Program-made: the position numbers and the translations under genes | Shown here: positions 11,968-23,532 of the stretch, one piece after another | How the letters are laid out: every line of letters starts with the position of its first letter | Numbering within the stretch: position 1 is the stretch's first letter | The notes under the pieces: generated by a model | Databases searched by the model: none | The model's input: the letters and a program-made list of their open reading frames with translations, nothing else | Told to the model about the DNA's origin: nothing | From: Iris pallida | Lineage: Eukaryota > Streptophyta > Magnoliopsida > Asparagales > Iridaceae | Assembly (NCBI GenBank): GCA_029216955.1 | Contig: JANAVB010042263.1 | Span: forward strand, 62,001 to 126,000 | Length of the DNA: 64,000 nucleotides | Direction: 5' to 3'

Positions 11968-13457
11968 CTAACCGTTCTAAGTGAAATGTAGTTAAGAACA
12001 ACCCTTCCTACGCATGTGCCCTGGCTAAATAGGATCGGCGTAGTCCCTCCTGGGCACCAGAGGCCCCATCAGTAAGAGTATGACGTTCCGCAGAATCGTC
12101 AGTGGCCGTCAGTAATCATGGGTCATCAACCCCGTATCTCCAGCGGAGAGTCCGGGTCACAAGAAAAGTGCATCGAAGCCCATACGCTAAGGAATTGTCC
12201 TTCCCGCCCAATGCCTACTGTGTTGTATCCACAACACAAACCACTATAACCGCTAAGTCAAACTAGCATGCAACCTCTATTAGCGGTTATTCCTATCGCA
12301 CGGCTTGTACGTACTGGTGGCCAGCCAATCACGTACTTCCGTGTTCTACATGCGACACACAACTTCGCGGTACAACGTGTCAAGGCCATGAATGCAACAC
12401 ACAAAGGTGGTCCCTTAAGTCTAGGTTTAATGTGTAAGAAAAATAATACATAGCAGAAAAAATGAACAGTAAGTTCTAACAGGTTAAGCCATGTATCACA
12501 GTTTATTTTGCATAAAGAAAATAATACTAATGCATGAAATATGAGCTAAAATAAATAAACAGCAAATGGTAAGGTGTCTTGCCTGGTAGTACGCCTGGTG
12601 TGCTGCAATAATCAAGGTGGCACGAACTGCGACTTCGGTGCAACAACTATGCAAGGTGACCTCTGATGGTGGCACGGCCAGTTCCATTGGGTCCAGGACG
12701 GTCAGATTAGTTACGGTTGATAAGGGGAGGTACGGTATTGGCAAGGAATAAGAATAATATGACTAATTGCAGAGGAGGAAGATAATCAAAGGAATTCAGC
12801 TAAATAAATATATATGATTTTAGATAAATATCTACAACTTTGAAATCTGGATTTTAGTAGTAAAATAAATGTTTAGGAATAATACATAAAAAAATTGAAA
12901 TCATTTTGGGCTAAACTCCAAGTTTGTCCACATAAAAGTTTATAAATAGAAAACTATTTCTTGTTAGTAAAATGATTTAGATAAATATTAATAATCTGAA
13001 AAATTATTTAGGATTTTAAAACCAAGTTCGAAATATAGACCATGCTAAATAATATTGTCATAAAACTGTGTATAGATATTTTACAAGAAAGATTTTTGAA
13101 AAAGCTTATTATACCTAGATATATAAATCAATCAATAATAACAACTTGTAATAAACTTTAATAATAGTCACTAAAAATATGATAATAAGAATAATAATAC
13201 TAATAAAATTTTTTAATAAAAATAAAATGGAACAAAACCAAAACATAACAAAACAGCATCTACTAGTATAACAAAAGTTATAAGGAATATGAAAACATAA
13301 ATAATAAAAATATAACAATGACAAAACAATAGCAGTACTATTCTGTTCTTATAGATATTTCCACAAGGATAAAATACTAATAATTTTATAAAAATAATTT
13401 TGATAATTATAATAATAACTTTAACCAAGTTATTAATAATAATAATAATAATAATAA

Positions 13458-13682
13458 GGGATAATTTAGCAAATACCCCCATTCCAAATGTTAAAACTAG
13501 CATATACCCCCACTATTTATTTTATTTAGCAAATACCCCCACTCCTATGTAAAAGAGTGGGGGTATATCTTAAATTTTTATTATTTTATATAAAAAAATG
13601 GGGGTATTTGTGAGATAAATAAAATAGTGGGGGTATATGCTAATTTCAACATTTAGAATGGGGGCATTTGCTAAATTATCCC
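13458..13682. mobile_element. 225-bp foldback MITE
   Basis: Present in the right A LTR and absent from the left one, so the empty site is known. It begins GGGATAATTTAGCAAATA and ends with the inverted copy; about 35 terminal bases pair with two mismatches, and pairing continues inward. Both arms are built from repeats of a CAAATACCCCCA-like unit (three on the left, four inverted on the right). Flanked by TAA at 13455-13457 and 13683-13685, a 3-bp duplication as made by PIF/Harbinger-type transposases, though it lies in a TAA microsatellite. No coding capacity. Confidence 0.9.
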
Positions 13683-13753
13683 TAATAATAATGATAATAA
13701 TAATGTTAACAATAATAACAGTAACAGATAAAAAGAAAAAAAGAAAGATAATC

Positions 13754-13786
<33 letters not shown>

Positions 13787-14912
13787 CTATCAAAACCAAG
13801 CAACCAAACGGTTGCTGTTCCCATTTCAGAGAAGGATGAGAGAAAGAGAGGGAGGGACCGGAGAGAGGAAGATCGGAGAGGGGCGGAGGAAAAGGGAAGA
13901 GACGGCGGTGGCGCACGCAGTGGGGAGGCGCAATGCCGGAGGAGAGAGCGCAGGAGTTGGCTGACGGAGCCGGCCGGAGGGTTTGGTCGAAGAGGAAGAG
14001 CGGGGTCGGCGGGGCTCACCGCTCCGGCGGCGGCCAGGCGGGGACGACGGCGAGGGTTTCAGGAAGAGGGCGGATGGATGCTGACACCGGCGCTCGAGTC
14101 GGCAAGGGCGCAACGGAGGGATCGACCGACGGAAAGGGGTTTCGGCCAGGGCTGCTCGCCGTGCGGCGGCGGAAGGACGCAGTGGAGGAGATGGGCTAGA
14201 CCATGGTCGGCGGAGGGTTTTCCGGCGACTTGGCGGATGGGCACAGCGAAGTTTGGGGTACGGAGGCTTCTCGCGGCGGCCGTCGGCGTTCCATGGCTGG
14301 GCGGCCAGCGGAGGCAGACGCGCTGGTGGCAGCGGCTAAGTGCGGCCAATACGGGCGTCGACAATGTGAGGGCTTCTACTCATTCTCTGTGTTTGGGAAA
14401 AATGGTGGCTGTGATGATTGTCGTCGTCGGGGGTGGTGGTTTGTAGGGATCGTGGTGGTGGAAGTCAGGTGGTGGCATTGATGGTTTGGCGGGGGCTGTC
14501 GGAACGCTGCCGATGGCAGGGTGGTGGTAGCGGTTTGGTCGGGTGTTGGTCGTGGGTGGTCTATTTTGGCTGCATTGGTGGTAGCGCGGGTCGGGGAGAG
14601 ACGTTTTGATGGTGGTGGGAAGACGTGGGCAGATGGTTAGGATTAGGATTAGGGATTAGGAATCGTGTCCTAGTGTCGGACACGGAGATTAGGTTGGAAA
14701 GATTTGGTGTACGTGTCCGATATGTCGGACACAAAGAAGACGATGTACATGTAAAAATAAGGATAGTGGAAGACACCCGGGGTCAGACCCGAGGCCGTCA
14801 CGGCTGACACGAGGATGGATGGAACACCGACACGAGGCACACCTATTTGTGGTGGAATAATTTATGGAGACAATTTGGTGGATGATAAAAATAAATTGGA
14901 GGAGTACCTGCC

Positions 14913-14920
14913 TATTTATA
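14913..14920 (-). promoter_or_regulatory. TATA box of A, 5' LTR copy
   Basis: Same CCTATAAATAGG as in the left LTR. This is the copy that would drive the genomic RNA. Confidence 0.6.
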
Positions 14921-15605
14921 GGATGTGGGAATTTCCAATAAGATAAGGATTAGGATATTTAAAACCCAATTTAGATATTTCCTAATTTAGTTTAAAAGCA
15001 ATCAAATCAAAATCCAAATCCAAATCCAAATCTAATTTAAATCAAATTAAATTCTCTTAGTTTAAAATCAAATCAATTTCAAATATAGATATTAGTTTAC
15101 TATTTAAATGTATCCATGGAATCAAATCAAAATTTAAATCTCCACAATAATTTCGAAATATATTTTCCAAAATTATTAATAACAATAATTTCGAAAATTA
15201 CATTAATATTTTTAAATATCTTTGAATAATAGATTATTAATACTAATAAATTTCAAAAATTACATTTTTATTTAAAATAAACTAGCAAAATATTTATGAA
15301 ATATGTGCATGCACTAAGAGTATTAATTATTCTAAATAAAAGGCTTTACATAAATAAAATCTAAATTTAGGAAATTTTGATAGCTAATTTAAATATTACA
15401 TATATTATTTTGAAACTATAAAAATAAGAAAATGTTTTTCTAAAATATGTACGCTCGTACATATTCGCACTCGTCGAGCAATTACAAAAAATAAAATGTC
15501 GTGCGCGACGTACAATACTACTACGCGACGTACAATACAAAATTTTAAATCGGTACCAAATTTAATAAAAAAAATATAGTAGAAATTTAGGGGTTTTACA
15601 TGCGT

Positions 15606-16044
15606 CGAGGCACGGAGTTCCTTGGCGACTCGAAGCGTACGACCGCGTGGATTGAAGACTTATACAGGACATAATGTATGGACATCGCCTTCCGAAGCTT
15701 CCGCTGACATCAAACATTGTATCGAGAGATGAGAGAGGGCAGAGTGAATTGTAAATGAGAGAAAAGTGAGCACGAGAGACTTATAATTTGGCCTTGTGCC
15801 CACAAATGTAATCTTGTATTCAATATCAATAAAAGAGTTTTTTTTGAATGACTTGTGTTCATGTGTGCATGTTCTAAATTTTTGCTGCATATTCAATGTA
15901 TCTGCTTGGGACTTCTGTGCGACGACCCCGTCGCCGCCGCTGTAATCGGCCGTTATGGAATCTGCCTTGTACGAGCGCAATCTAGGCTCGTGCGACATCA
16001 TGCCTTAGCGAGGACGATCTCTCCTACGGGAGCGGGGCATGACA
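15606..16044 (+). repeat. B 5' LTR, second part
   Basis: Resumes after the A insertion and ends GAGCGGGGCATGACA at 16044. Contains the block CTCGTGCGACATCA...CCTTAGCGAGGACGA that is conserved in the LTR ends of I, E and G. Confidence 0.93.
15828..15833 (+). terminator. candidate polyadenylation signal of B-type LTRs
   Basis: AATAAA inside CAATATCAATAAAAGAG, about 210 bp before the LTR end. The motif is kept in I (near 42110) and G (near 59602 and 62270); E has a similar TTTATTGATTTT near 48610. Confidence 0.5.
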
Positions 16045-17651
16045 TAATGGTATCAGAGCACGGCTTTACGTCCTTGGACTTCACGTCGAATTTTTCAGTT
16101 TTAAAAGCTCGTCGTTGGAAAATTAGTGTGCACTCTCCCTCAATTGTCCCTCGGCATGTCCATACAATAAGTCTAAATATTTTCAAAAGCCCGTTCAAGC
16201 GTTCAATCGAACGCATCGATAGGCAATGGCCTTTGTGCCGAATGATGTTAAACATGACTCGATAGAAAACACATGCTAAGTTAACATGTCGCGTACGTGC
16301 CTAACTAGTCATGCATTGACCCTAGCAATTGAGCGTGCAAACTCAAAATATAGTCCGCATGGGATAACCATGCGCATGGCCTTTTGGCTAAGTTGCGTCG
16401 CGTATCGCGCACCTCGACTTTTGGTGCAAACGAGTTGCGAGCGATATCAAGTACCGCTCGGTCGGGAGCGAAGCTGCACTTAGAGTGTCTATCGATAGGA
16501 ACGCTATCGAGTTAATGCTTAGGCATACACGGAAGATTGACTTGGATTTTGAGGAATAGTACGGACGACTTAGTACGTCAATACGACGTGAGCGATTACG
16601 CTAGAGATTCGTCGAACGAATCTGAAGGATGTCTTAGCGAATGATGCAAACGTGATTGAAGACTAGATCGGATGGCTCGAATCCAAGTGGTGTATGGATT
16701 TTCTTAGAAATTATTCGAGCAAATATTGGGGATTACGAGTAGGTCGACGAGGCGATACGATCGTGCAAAGCCTTAGAACGCGTCACGCTTAGTTGGTCGT
16801 GACTTCGAATGTCCCGAACGAGCATCTCGTTCGAACAACTTGAGAATAGGCAATGCGTGTTAGAAAAATGATTCGGAACGATGAATGAAAATGAATGGTC
16901 GTGATCGAGAAAACTTAGAGGATCGCGCGTACGATTTCGGATTGTTTCAAATGAAATGTGACTTGAGTTTTGAATAACGATCTTGAAACGAGCTTGAGGA
17001 CTAGCGAATCGAACTTGATCTTGAATATTGAGAAATTATGGTATATCCAATTCGGACAATAGCATCAGTCGCACGATTCGAAATTGGTTACAAAGGAAGA
17101 TCGTCAGGTTACGCATATCGTCGATGGTATTGAGGCGTATCAAAGACCGATATACGATAACTCGGGGGTACTCTGACTCGGCGAATGACGATCGTACAAA
17201 TATCATTATTTCGATGGATGCTATACTCGGGATATTGAAACGTGTCGAGGAAAAGAGAAACTTGGCTCGAGGATTTTCTGGTTGAACGAATGACAAACGG
17301 ACTATCAAAATTGAAATCTTGACTTGGATGGAAATGAAATGTTTGGATTTACTTCGTCGATAACCACAACTTCGACATTCTTGTCTTATGCGAGCGCAAC
17401 TTCAGCCTCGCACATGCGTTACGTCGATTAGGACGATCACTCCGTGTGAGCGCTGATATGGTGATTCATACAGCAGGAGTGATTGAACTTGGATGGCGTG
17501 GCAATCTGATTGCTTCGACTTATGGTTTGATGCGAAGATGACTCGATAATGATCTAGCGTGCTTGACGATCGAATTTGAGGATTACGTAGGTCCAATCCG
17601 CGTATCGAGAATGAACGAGTCTAGACTCAAACAAGAGTTACGCCCCGATGA
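16045..17651 (+). other. B internal region, 5' part, non-coding
   Basis: No gag or pol similarity in any frame. The first 40 nt and a block at about 17053-17178 match G (60911-61035, minus) closely while intervening sequence is more diverged. In that block both copies keep an open frame, but the identity is at DNA level and no protein is claimed. F interrupts the region at 17656. Confidence 0.75.
16048..16059 (+). other. primer binding site of B (initiator tRNA-Met)
   Basis: TGGTATCAGAGC, 3 nt after the LTR end. It is complementary to the 3' end of plant initiator tRNA-Met, the standard primer of plant LTR retrotransposons. Confidence 0.9.
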
Positions 17652-19560
17652 GAATGTGTCACGACCCGTTCCCAATTTTGGGATACAAGTACGTGGCCAA
17701 GTCCAGCCTACGCTGCAGCATCGACGGTAGTACGCTGTCTATGATAACAATGGTCCATAACAAGCACAACACGCATATATATCATCCACAACTAAGCCAG
17801 CAAAAGTTACTAAAATATCCAATAGTCTCAATATTATAAATATGAAAAATCCACTACAACTCAGAAAGTCTCGGGAACAAACCCGGATAACAGAAACTAA
17901 AATAGACAACTAACTCCATAACTATAACTACTAACTAATGCGAATCCATAAGGAAGAAAATATACTAATTTGCATCAGTGCTGGAACCGGGTACGCCAGT
18001 GACGTCAGGGTCGCCAACATACTCACCGTAAACCTCGGGACAAATCTCTTCGTCAAAAGCTGAAAAATAGTTATCCAGTCAGGATTGGAGCAAGATCACC
18101 ATAACACTACATTACACAATATAGTATACAAGCATGAAGGAAAGATAAAAGGAATTTAACTGAAGATAAGTATAGGCATGACATTGTATGATAAGAAAGT
18201 ACCTTTGAGATGTGATAACAATATGAAGGTAGATTTTGACATACCACTAAGACATGATGACAATAAGAAGGTAGACTTGACGAAAGAAGAACAATAGACG
18301 ACACGGCAACAATAATTAAGTCACGTGTACTGTGTGTTTTAGAATACCAACTTTTAGCATGCGGACGGCTTGGGATATCCGTCAGTCATACGTGTGGTGC
18401 ATGACTGATATTATGCAATCAATGTATAGGGGGTCTGTATTCAATTCGTAGACCACATGCTTACTTGTTGTATTCTCCCGCCCGACTCACTCACAATACA
18501 TGTCCACTACGATAAACATTAGCAATACGATAAACTGTAATCAATAGAAAACAATGAGTAAGGCATGAACATGTATGTATATCCAACCGATTCTAACTCT
18601 CGTGCACAATAGTAATCATGAACAATGACAATCATGAACCATAATGGAGCAATAGTGAAAAGACGACACGAAGATACATGCAGTATAAAATAAAGGAAAC
18701 ATAGGTCATAGTGATACTTGCCTGCTCCGATAGATGAATAAGTCACAAGTCAAGACGTCGTAGCCCGATCTACCCCGACACAAAAATAATCACAAGTTAG
18801 ATCAACGATTCCCACTCTAAAAATCCTAGAAAGTGGCTAATGGTTTAAACTAATTAATACTATTCTAATACTGAAATAAATCATCTAAAATCCTATTTTA
18901 ACCTATTTAATTCTAAAATAACAATCTATACACAAGTATTTGGCCAAAGAAATTCACGGTCCCAAATTCGGGACTCATGGCACGCAAACCGAGATATACC
19001 GTTGACTAACTGGTCAAATAATATGAATTCCAAGTTTGAGTGTACAACATGATAGATTTCAGCGTCATGAGTGTACTGGAATCGACCGTGCCGCAAAATC
19101 ATGATTTGGTCAAAAGTTATCGCCATTATGGCTAACTATGACCAAATCGATGAACCGTTGACCAAATCTGACTTATATGAATAAAATAAAATACTAGATG
19201 AAACTCTAAATTTCTGGAAAAATTATATGTTGTAGATCTCGGTGTCAGCTTTCCAAAACTTCAAACGGATCGCAAAACGGAGTTCGGGATCGCTCGGAAT
19301 CTCGAAAACCGTACGACGTGTTAATTTTTGGACAACCGACACTCAAATAATTATTCAGAAATTCGAGATCAAAATACCAGAAAATAAATTATATATTCAG
19401 AAACCTAACCTCAATACGCTTCTAACAAAAAAAAATGGCGCACCAAAAGGATGTCTAGATCAACGGCAATCGCTCTGCGAAGTCGAAGATCCCAAACAAA
19501 CTCTCCCACTAAAGCTGCTGGAAAAATAAAATAGGGTTTTCGGAAAACTGAATATACTAA

Positions 19561-19570
19561 TATATATATA
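19561..19570 (-). promoter_or_regulatory. TATA region of F
   Basis: TATATATATA on the minus strand. Upstream in element orientation is GC-rich sequence; downstream are AAAACCCTA and CT-rich leader. The right LTR has the same at 22781-22790. Typical plant promoter layout; inferred. Confidence 0.5.
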
Positions 19571-19674
19571 GGGGATATAAGTCGGTGGCTGCGGTTTTGA
19601 GGCGGCTGGGCGGGGACATGTGGCAGCATCTGCTGCCTCCCGCCCAGATCCAACGGACGAGGAGTAATCCGGCT

Positions 19675-19691
19675 TGGGGGGGGGGGGGGGG
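19675..19691 (+). repeat. poly-G run in the F LTR
   Basis: 17 consecutive G here against 7 in the right LTR (about 22896-22902), just upstream of the F TATA region. Confidence 0.8.
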
Positions 19692-20334
19692 TGAGCCAGC
19701 TCAGCTCTGAGCTCGGCTTCTATTAGGAAACCTACGTGGCGCTCCACCCAGTCACTGACGGGTGGGCCTGCCCCTCCTCGCTTCAGCAGCTGACGGGTGG
19801 GCCCCCCGCTCGGCTGACTGTATAATTATTTTAGAAATAGGTTTTTTTATTTAGAGAAAATTAAATAAAAATCAGGATAAATCCTATAAATTCCAAATAA
19901 ATGCCAGAAAATTCCTAAAAATTCCTAAAAAAATCTAGAAAATATTTTAGGGGTTCTAGAGCCCAAATAAATTCTTTGACCTCAAAAATACCCTCGGTTT
20001 CTCTCTCAGTAAATCCTAGAAGCTTAGAAAATTAATAAAATCATATATAAAATTTATCTAAAAATCTCCTAAAAATCCAAGAAATTCTAAAATAATAAAA
20101 TAATACCCTAGAGGCTGTCTGGGGACCCTGGGGACCACATATATCCTAGTTTTACTATACTTAAGCTATAGGCTTAGGCACACACCCTTGTGATCCCAAA
20201 TCAAATCTACATTTACCTACGATTCAAACCATTATATAAATGATAATAATAAACAAAATAAATTAAAAAAAATGCTCTCTAAAATAAATAAATAATTTTT
20301 GGGAGACAAGTGCTACAAACTATCTCCCTTAAAA

Positions 20335-20354
20335 GATTTTTGTCCTCAAAAATC
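20335..20354 (-). promoter_or_regulatory. pre-polypurine-tract hairpin of F
   Basis: Minus strand GATTTTTG-AGGA-CAAAAATC, 8-bp stem, then CTTTTAAGGGAGATAGTT and the LTR. Stem sequence differs from C, A, D and B at several pairs while remaining self-complementary. Confidence 0.75.
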
Positions 20355-20462
20355 AAAATATCACAAATAGCATAGTATAATACCTAACTCTTACAAGCAA
20401 TAATTTCTTAATCTAAGTCACGGAGAGATAATGGCTAGGAACATAAGGGAACTAACAACTAA

Positions 20463-20603
20463 CTAAGCATGCATACCAACTAAAACTAAAGAAAGCTTTA
20501 CGAACTCGGTACTCTCTGTTGTCGATCCCTCGGGTTCGGGAGTAGCAAAAGGGTTAGCTACCCTTTTCCCCTTACGGATCGCACTGCGCCTTGTCTCAAC
20601 CAT
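20463..20603 (-). pseudogene. gag N-terminal remnant of F (46 codons)
   Basis: ATG at 20603 opens a frame starting MVETRRSAIRKGK and ending TAG at 20463. The start matches gag of C (MVETRSQ) and K (MVMETRSH). Nothing of the gag domain, zinc knuckle or pol follows, so this is the stub left after an internal deletion, or a short leader peptide kept because the RNA start region is needed in cis. Immediately upstream (20610-20638) are TACTAAC, a pyrimidine tract and AG, resembling a 3' splice site. Confidence 0.6.
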
Positions 20604-20849
20604 TGTGAACTAAAAGGAAAGAAAGGATACGGTTAGTACGGTAGATGCAAATATATCGAAGAAATCACGGACGGAATCAAGCAAGATGCAAATTAAGAGA
20701 CAATACGATCCTAAGATAAAATAGACTCATAAGGTTAGAAGTCCTATTTTGTGGATGATATAACCTCCTAACTTCAACTCTATTCGCAGGCTCGCAGTAG
20801 TACAACTAACTTAAGCACTACCACGAGTTCGCAGTCTTTTGTGAAATTG

Positions 20850-20867
20850 GACCTGCATGGGCCACCA
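20850..20867 (-). other. primer-binding-site-like motif of F
   Basis: Minus strand TGGTGGCCCATGCAGGTC, 8 nt from the LTR at 20876. Confidence 0.6.
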
Positions 20868-20875
20868 TAAAAACT

Positions 20876-23527
20876 TGTCACGACCCGTTCCCAATTTTGG
20901 GATACGAGTACGTGGCCAAGTCCAGCCTACGCCGCAGCATCGGCGGTAGTACGCTGTCTATGATAACAATTGTCCACAACAAGCACAACACGCATATATA
21001 TCATCCACAACTAAGCCAGCAAAAATTACTAAAATATACAATAGTCTCAATATTATAAATATGAAAAATCTACTACAACTCAGAAAGTCTCGGGAACAAA
21101 CCCGGATAACAGAAACTAAAATAGACAACTAACTCCATAACTATAACTACTAACTAATACGAATCCATAAGGAAGAAAATATACTAATTCGCATCAGTGC
21201 TGGAACCGGGTACGCCAGTGACGTCAGGGTCGCCAACATACTCACCGTAAACCTCGGGACAAATCTCTTCGTCTAAAGCTGAAAAATAGTTATCCAGTCA
21301 GAATTGGAGCAAGATCACCATAACACTACATTACACAATATAGTATACAAGCATGAAGGAAAGATAAAAGGAATTTAACTGAAGATAAGTATAGGCATGA
21401 CATTGTATGATAAGAAAGTACCTTTGAGACGTGATAACAATATGAATGTAGATTTTGAAATACCACTAAGACATGATGACAATAAGAAGGTAGACTTGAC
21501 AAAAGAAGAACAATAGACGACACGGCAACAATAATTAAGTCACGTGTACTGTGTGTTTTAGAATACCAACTTTCAGCATGCGGACGGCTTGGGATATCCG
21601 TCAGTCATACGTGTGGTGCATGACCGATATTATGCAATCAATGTATAGGGGGTCTGTATTCAATTCGTTGACCACATGCTTACTTGTTGTATTCCCCCGC
21701 CCGACTCACTCACAATACATGTCCACTACGATAAACATTAGCAATACGATAAACTGTAATCAATAGAAAACAATGAATAAGGCATGAACATGTATGTATA
21801 TCCAACCGATTCTAACTCTCGTGCACAATAGTAATCATAAACAATGACAATCATGAACCATAATGGAGCAATAGTGAAAAGACGACACGAAGATACATGC
21901 AGTATAAAATAAAGGAAACATAGGTCTTAGTGATACTTGCCTGCTCCGATAAATGAATAAGTCACAAGTCAAGACGTCGTAGCCCGATCTACCCCGACAC
22001 AAAAATAATCATAAGTTAGATCAACGATTCCCACTCTCAAAATCCTAGAAAGTGGCTAATGGTTTAAACTAATTAATACTATTCTAATCTTGAAATAAAT
22101 CATCTAAAATCCTATTTTAACCTATTTAATTCTGAAATAACAATCTATACACAAGTATTTGGCCAAAGAAATTCACAGTCCCAAATTCGGAACTCGTGGC
22201 ACGCAAATCGAGACATCCTGTTGACTAACTGGTCAAATAATATGAATTCCAAGTTTGAGTGTACAACATGATAGATTTCAGCGTCATGAGTGCACTGGAA
22301 TCGACCATGCCGCAAAATCATGATTTGGTCAAAAGTTATCGCCATTATGGCTAACTATGACCAAATCGATGAACCGTTGACCAAATCTGACTTATATGAA
22401 TAAAATAAAATACTAGATGAAACTCTGAATTTATAGAAAAATTATATGTTGTAGATCTCGGTGTCAGCTTTCCAAAACTTCAAACGGACCGCAAAACGGA
22501 GTTCGAGATCGCTCGAAATCTCGAAAACCGTACGACGTATTGATTTTTGGACAACCGACACTTAAATAATTATTCAGAAATTCGAGATCAAAATACCAGA
22601 AAATAAATTATATATTCAGAAACCTAACCTCAATACGCTTCTAACAAAAAAAACGGCGCACCAAAAGGATGTCTAGATCAACGGCAATCGCTCTGCGAAG
22701 TCGAAGATCCCAAACAAACTCTCCCACTAAAGCTGCTGGAAAAATAAAATAGGGTTTTCGGAAAACTGAATATACTAATATATATATATAGGGGATATAA
22801 GTCGGTGGCTGCGGCTTTGAGGCGGCTGGGCGGGGACACGTGGCAGCATCTGCTGCCTCCCGCCCAGATCCAACGGACGAGGAGTAATCCGGCTTGGGGG
22901 GGTGAGCCAGCTCAGCTCTGAGCTCGGCTTCTATTAGGAAACCTACGTGGCGCTCCACCCAGTCACTGACGGGTGGGCCTGTCCCTCCCCGCTTCAGCGG
23001 CTGACGGGTGGGCCCCCGCTCGACTGACTGTATAATTATTTTAGAAATAGGTTTTTTTATTTACAGAAAATTAAATAAAAATCAGGATAAATCCTATAAA
23101 TTCCAAATAAATGCCAGAAAATTCCTAAAAATTCCTTGAAAATTCTAGAAAATATTTTAGGGGTTCTAGAGCCCAAATAAATTCTTTGACCTCAAAAATA
23201 CCCTCGGTTACTCTCTCAGTAAATCCTAGAAGCTTAGAAAATTAATAAAATCATATATAAAATTTATCTAAAAATCTCCTAAAAATCTAAGAAATTCTAA
23301 AATAATAAAATAATACCCTAGAGGCTGTCTGGGGACCCTGGGGACCACATATGTCCTAGTTTTACTATACTTAAGCTATAGGCTTAGGCACACACCCTTG
23401 TGATCCCAAATCAAATCTACATTTACCTACGATTCAAACCATTATATAAATAATAATAATAAACAAAATAAATATAAAAAAATGCTCTCTAAAATAAATA
23501 AATAATTTTTGGGAGACAAGTGCTACA
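20876..23527 (-). repeat. F 5' LTR (right copy)
   Basis: Pairs with 17657-20317; ends GTGCTACA before the TSD GAATG. Confidence 0.93.
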
Positions 23528-23532
23528 GAATG

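Larger units (their letters stand above)
5906..15600 (-). mobile_element. element A: non-autonomous LTR retrotransposon inserted in the B LTR
   Basis: LTRs 5906-10064 and 11214-15600 match; the outer ends are TGTAACG and TTTTACA. TSD TGCGT is at 5901-5905 and 15601-15605, and the empty site is visible in the other B LTR near 26482. The purine-tract hairpin is at the left and the primer-like motif at the right of the internal region, so the element reads on the minus strand. The internal region is only 1149 bp with no gag or pol; the LTRs make up most of its 9.7 kb. Confidence 0.93.
11214..15600 (-). repeat. A 5' LTR (right copy), 4387 bp, with MITE
   Basis: Pairs with 5906-10064. The 228-bp length excess equals the MITE (225 bp) plus one TAA duplication. 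TATA box at 14913-14920 and hairpin array at 11714-11967. Confidence 0.93.
17657..20317 (-). repeat. F 3' LTR (left copy)
   Basis: Starts TGTCACGACCCGTTCCC and ends GTGCTACA. Nearly identical to 20876-23527 apart from scattered substitutions and a longer G run. Promoter-like segment at 19500-19760. Confidence 0.93.
20318..20875 (-). other. F internal region
   Basis: 558 bp holding the polypurine tract, a short gag remnant, a leader and the primer-like motif. No protease, RT or integrase sequence. Confidence 0.85.
17657..23527 (-). mobile_element. element F: non-autonomous LTR retrotransposon inside B
   Basis: LTRs 17657-20317 (2661 bp) and 20876-23527 (2652 bp) flank only 558 bp. TSD GAATG at 17652-17656 and 23528-23532. 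Left internal end carries the purine-tract hairpin, right end the primer-like motif, so it reads minus. The internal region keeps a short gag start, linking it to the C/K lineage; its proteins must come from another element. Confidence 0.93.

Noticed and set aside
13637..14446. 269-codon + strand frame across the A LTR and part of the MITE
   Set aside because: It runs antisense to A, starts inside the MITE and a TAA microsatellite, and its counterpart in the left LTR is broken up; composition reflects GC-rich repeat.
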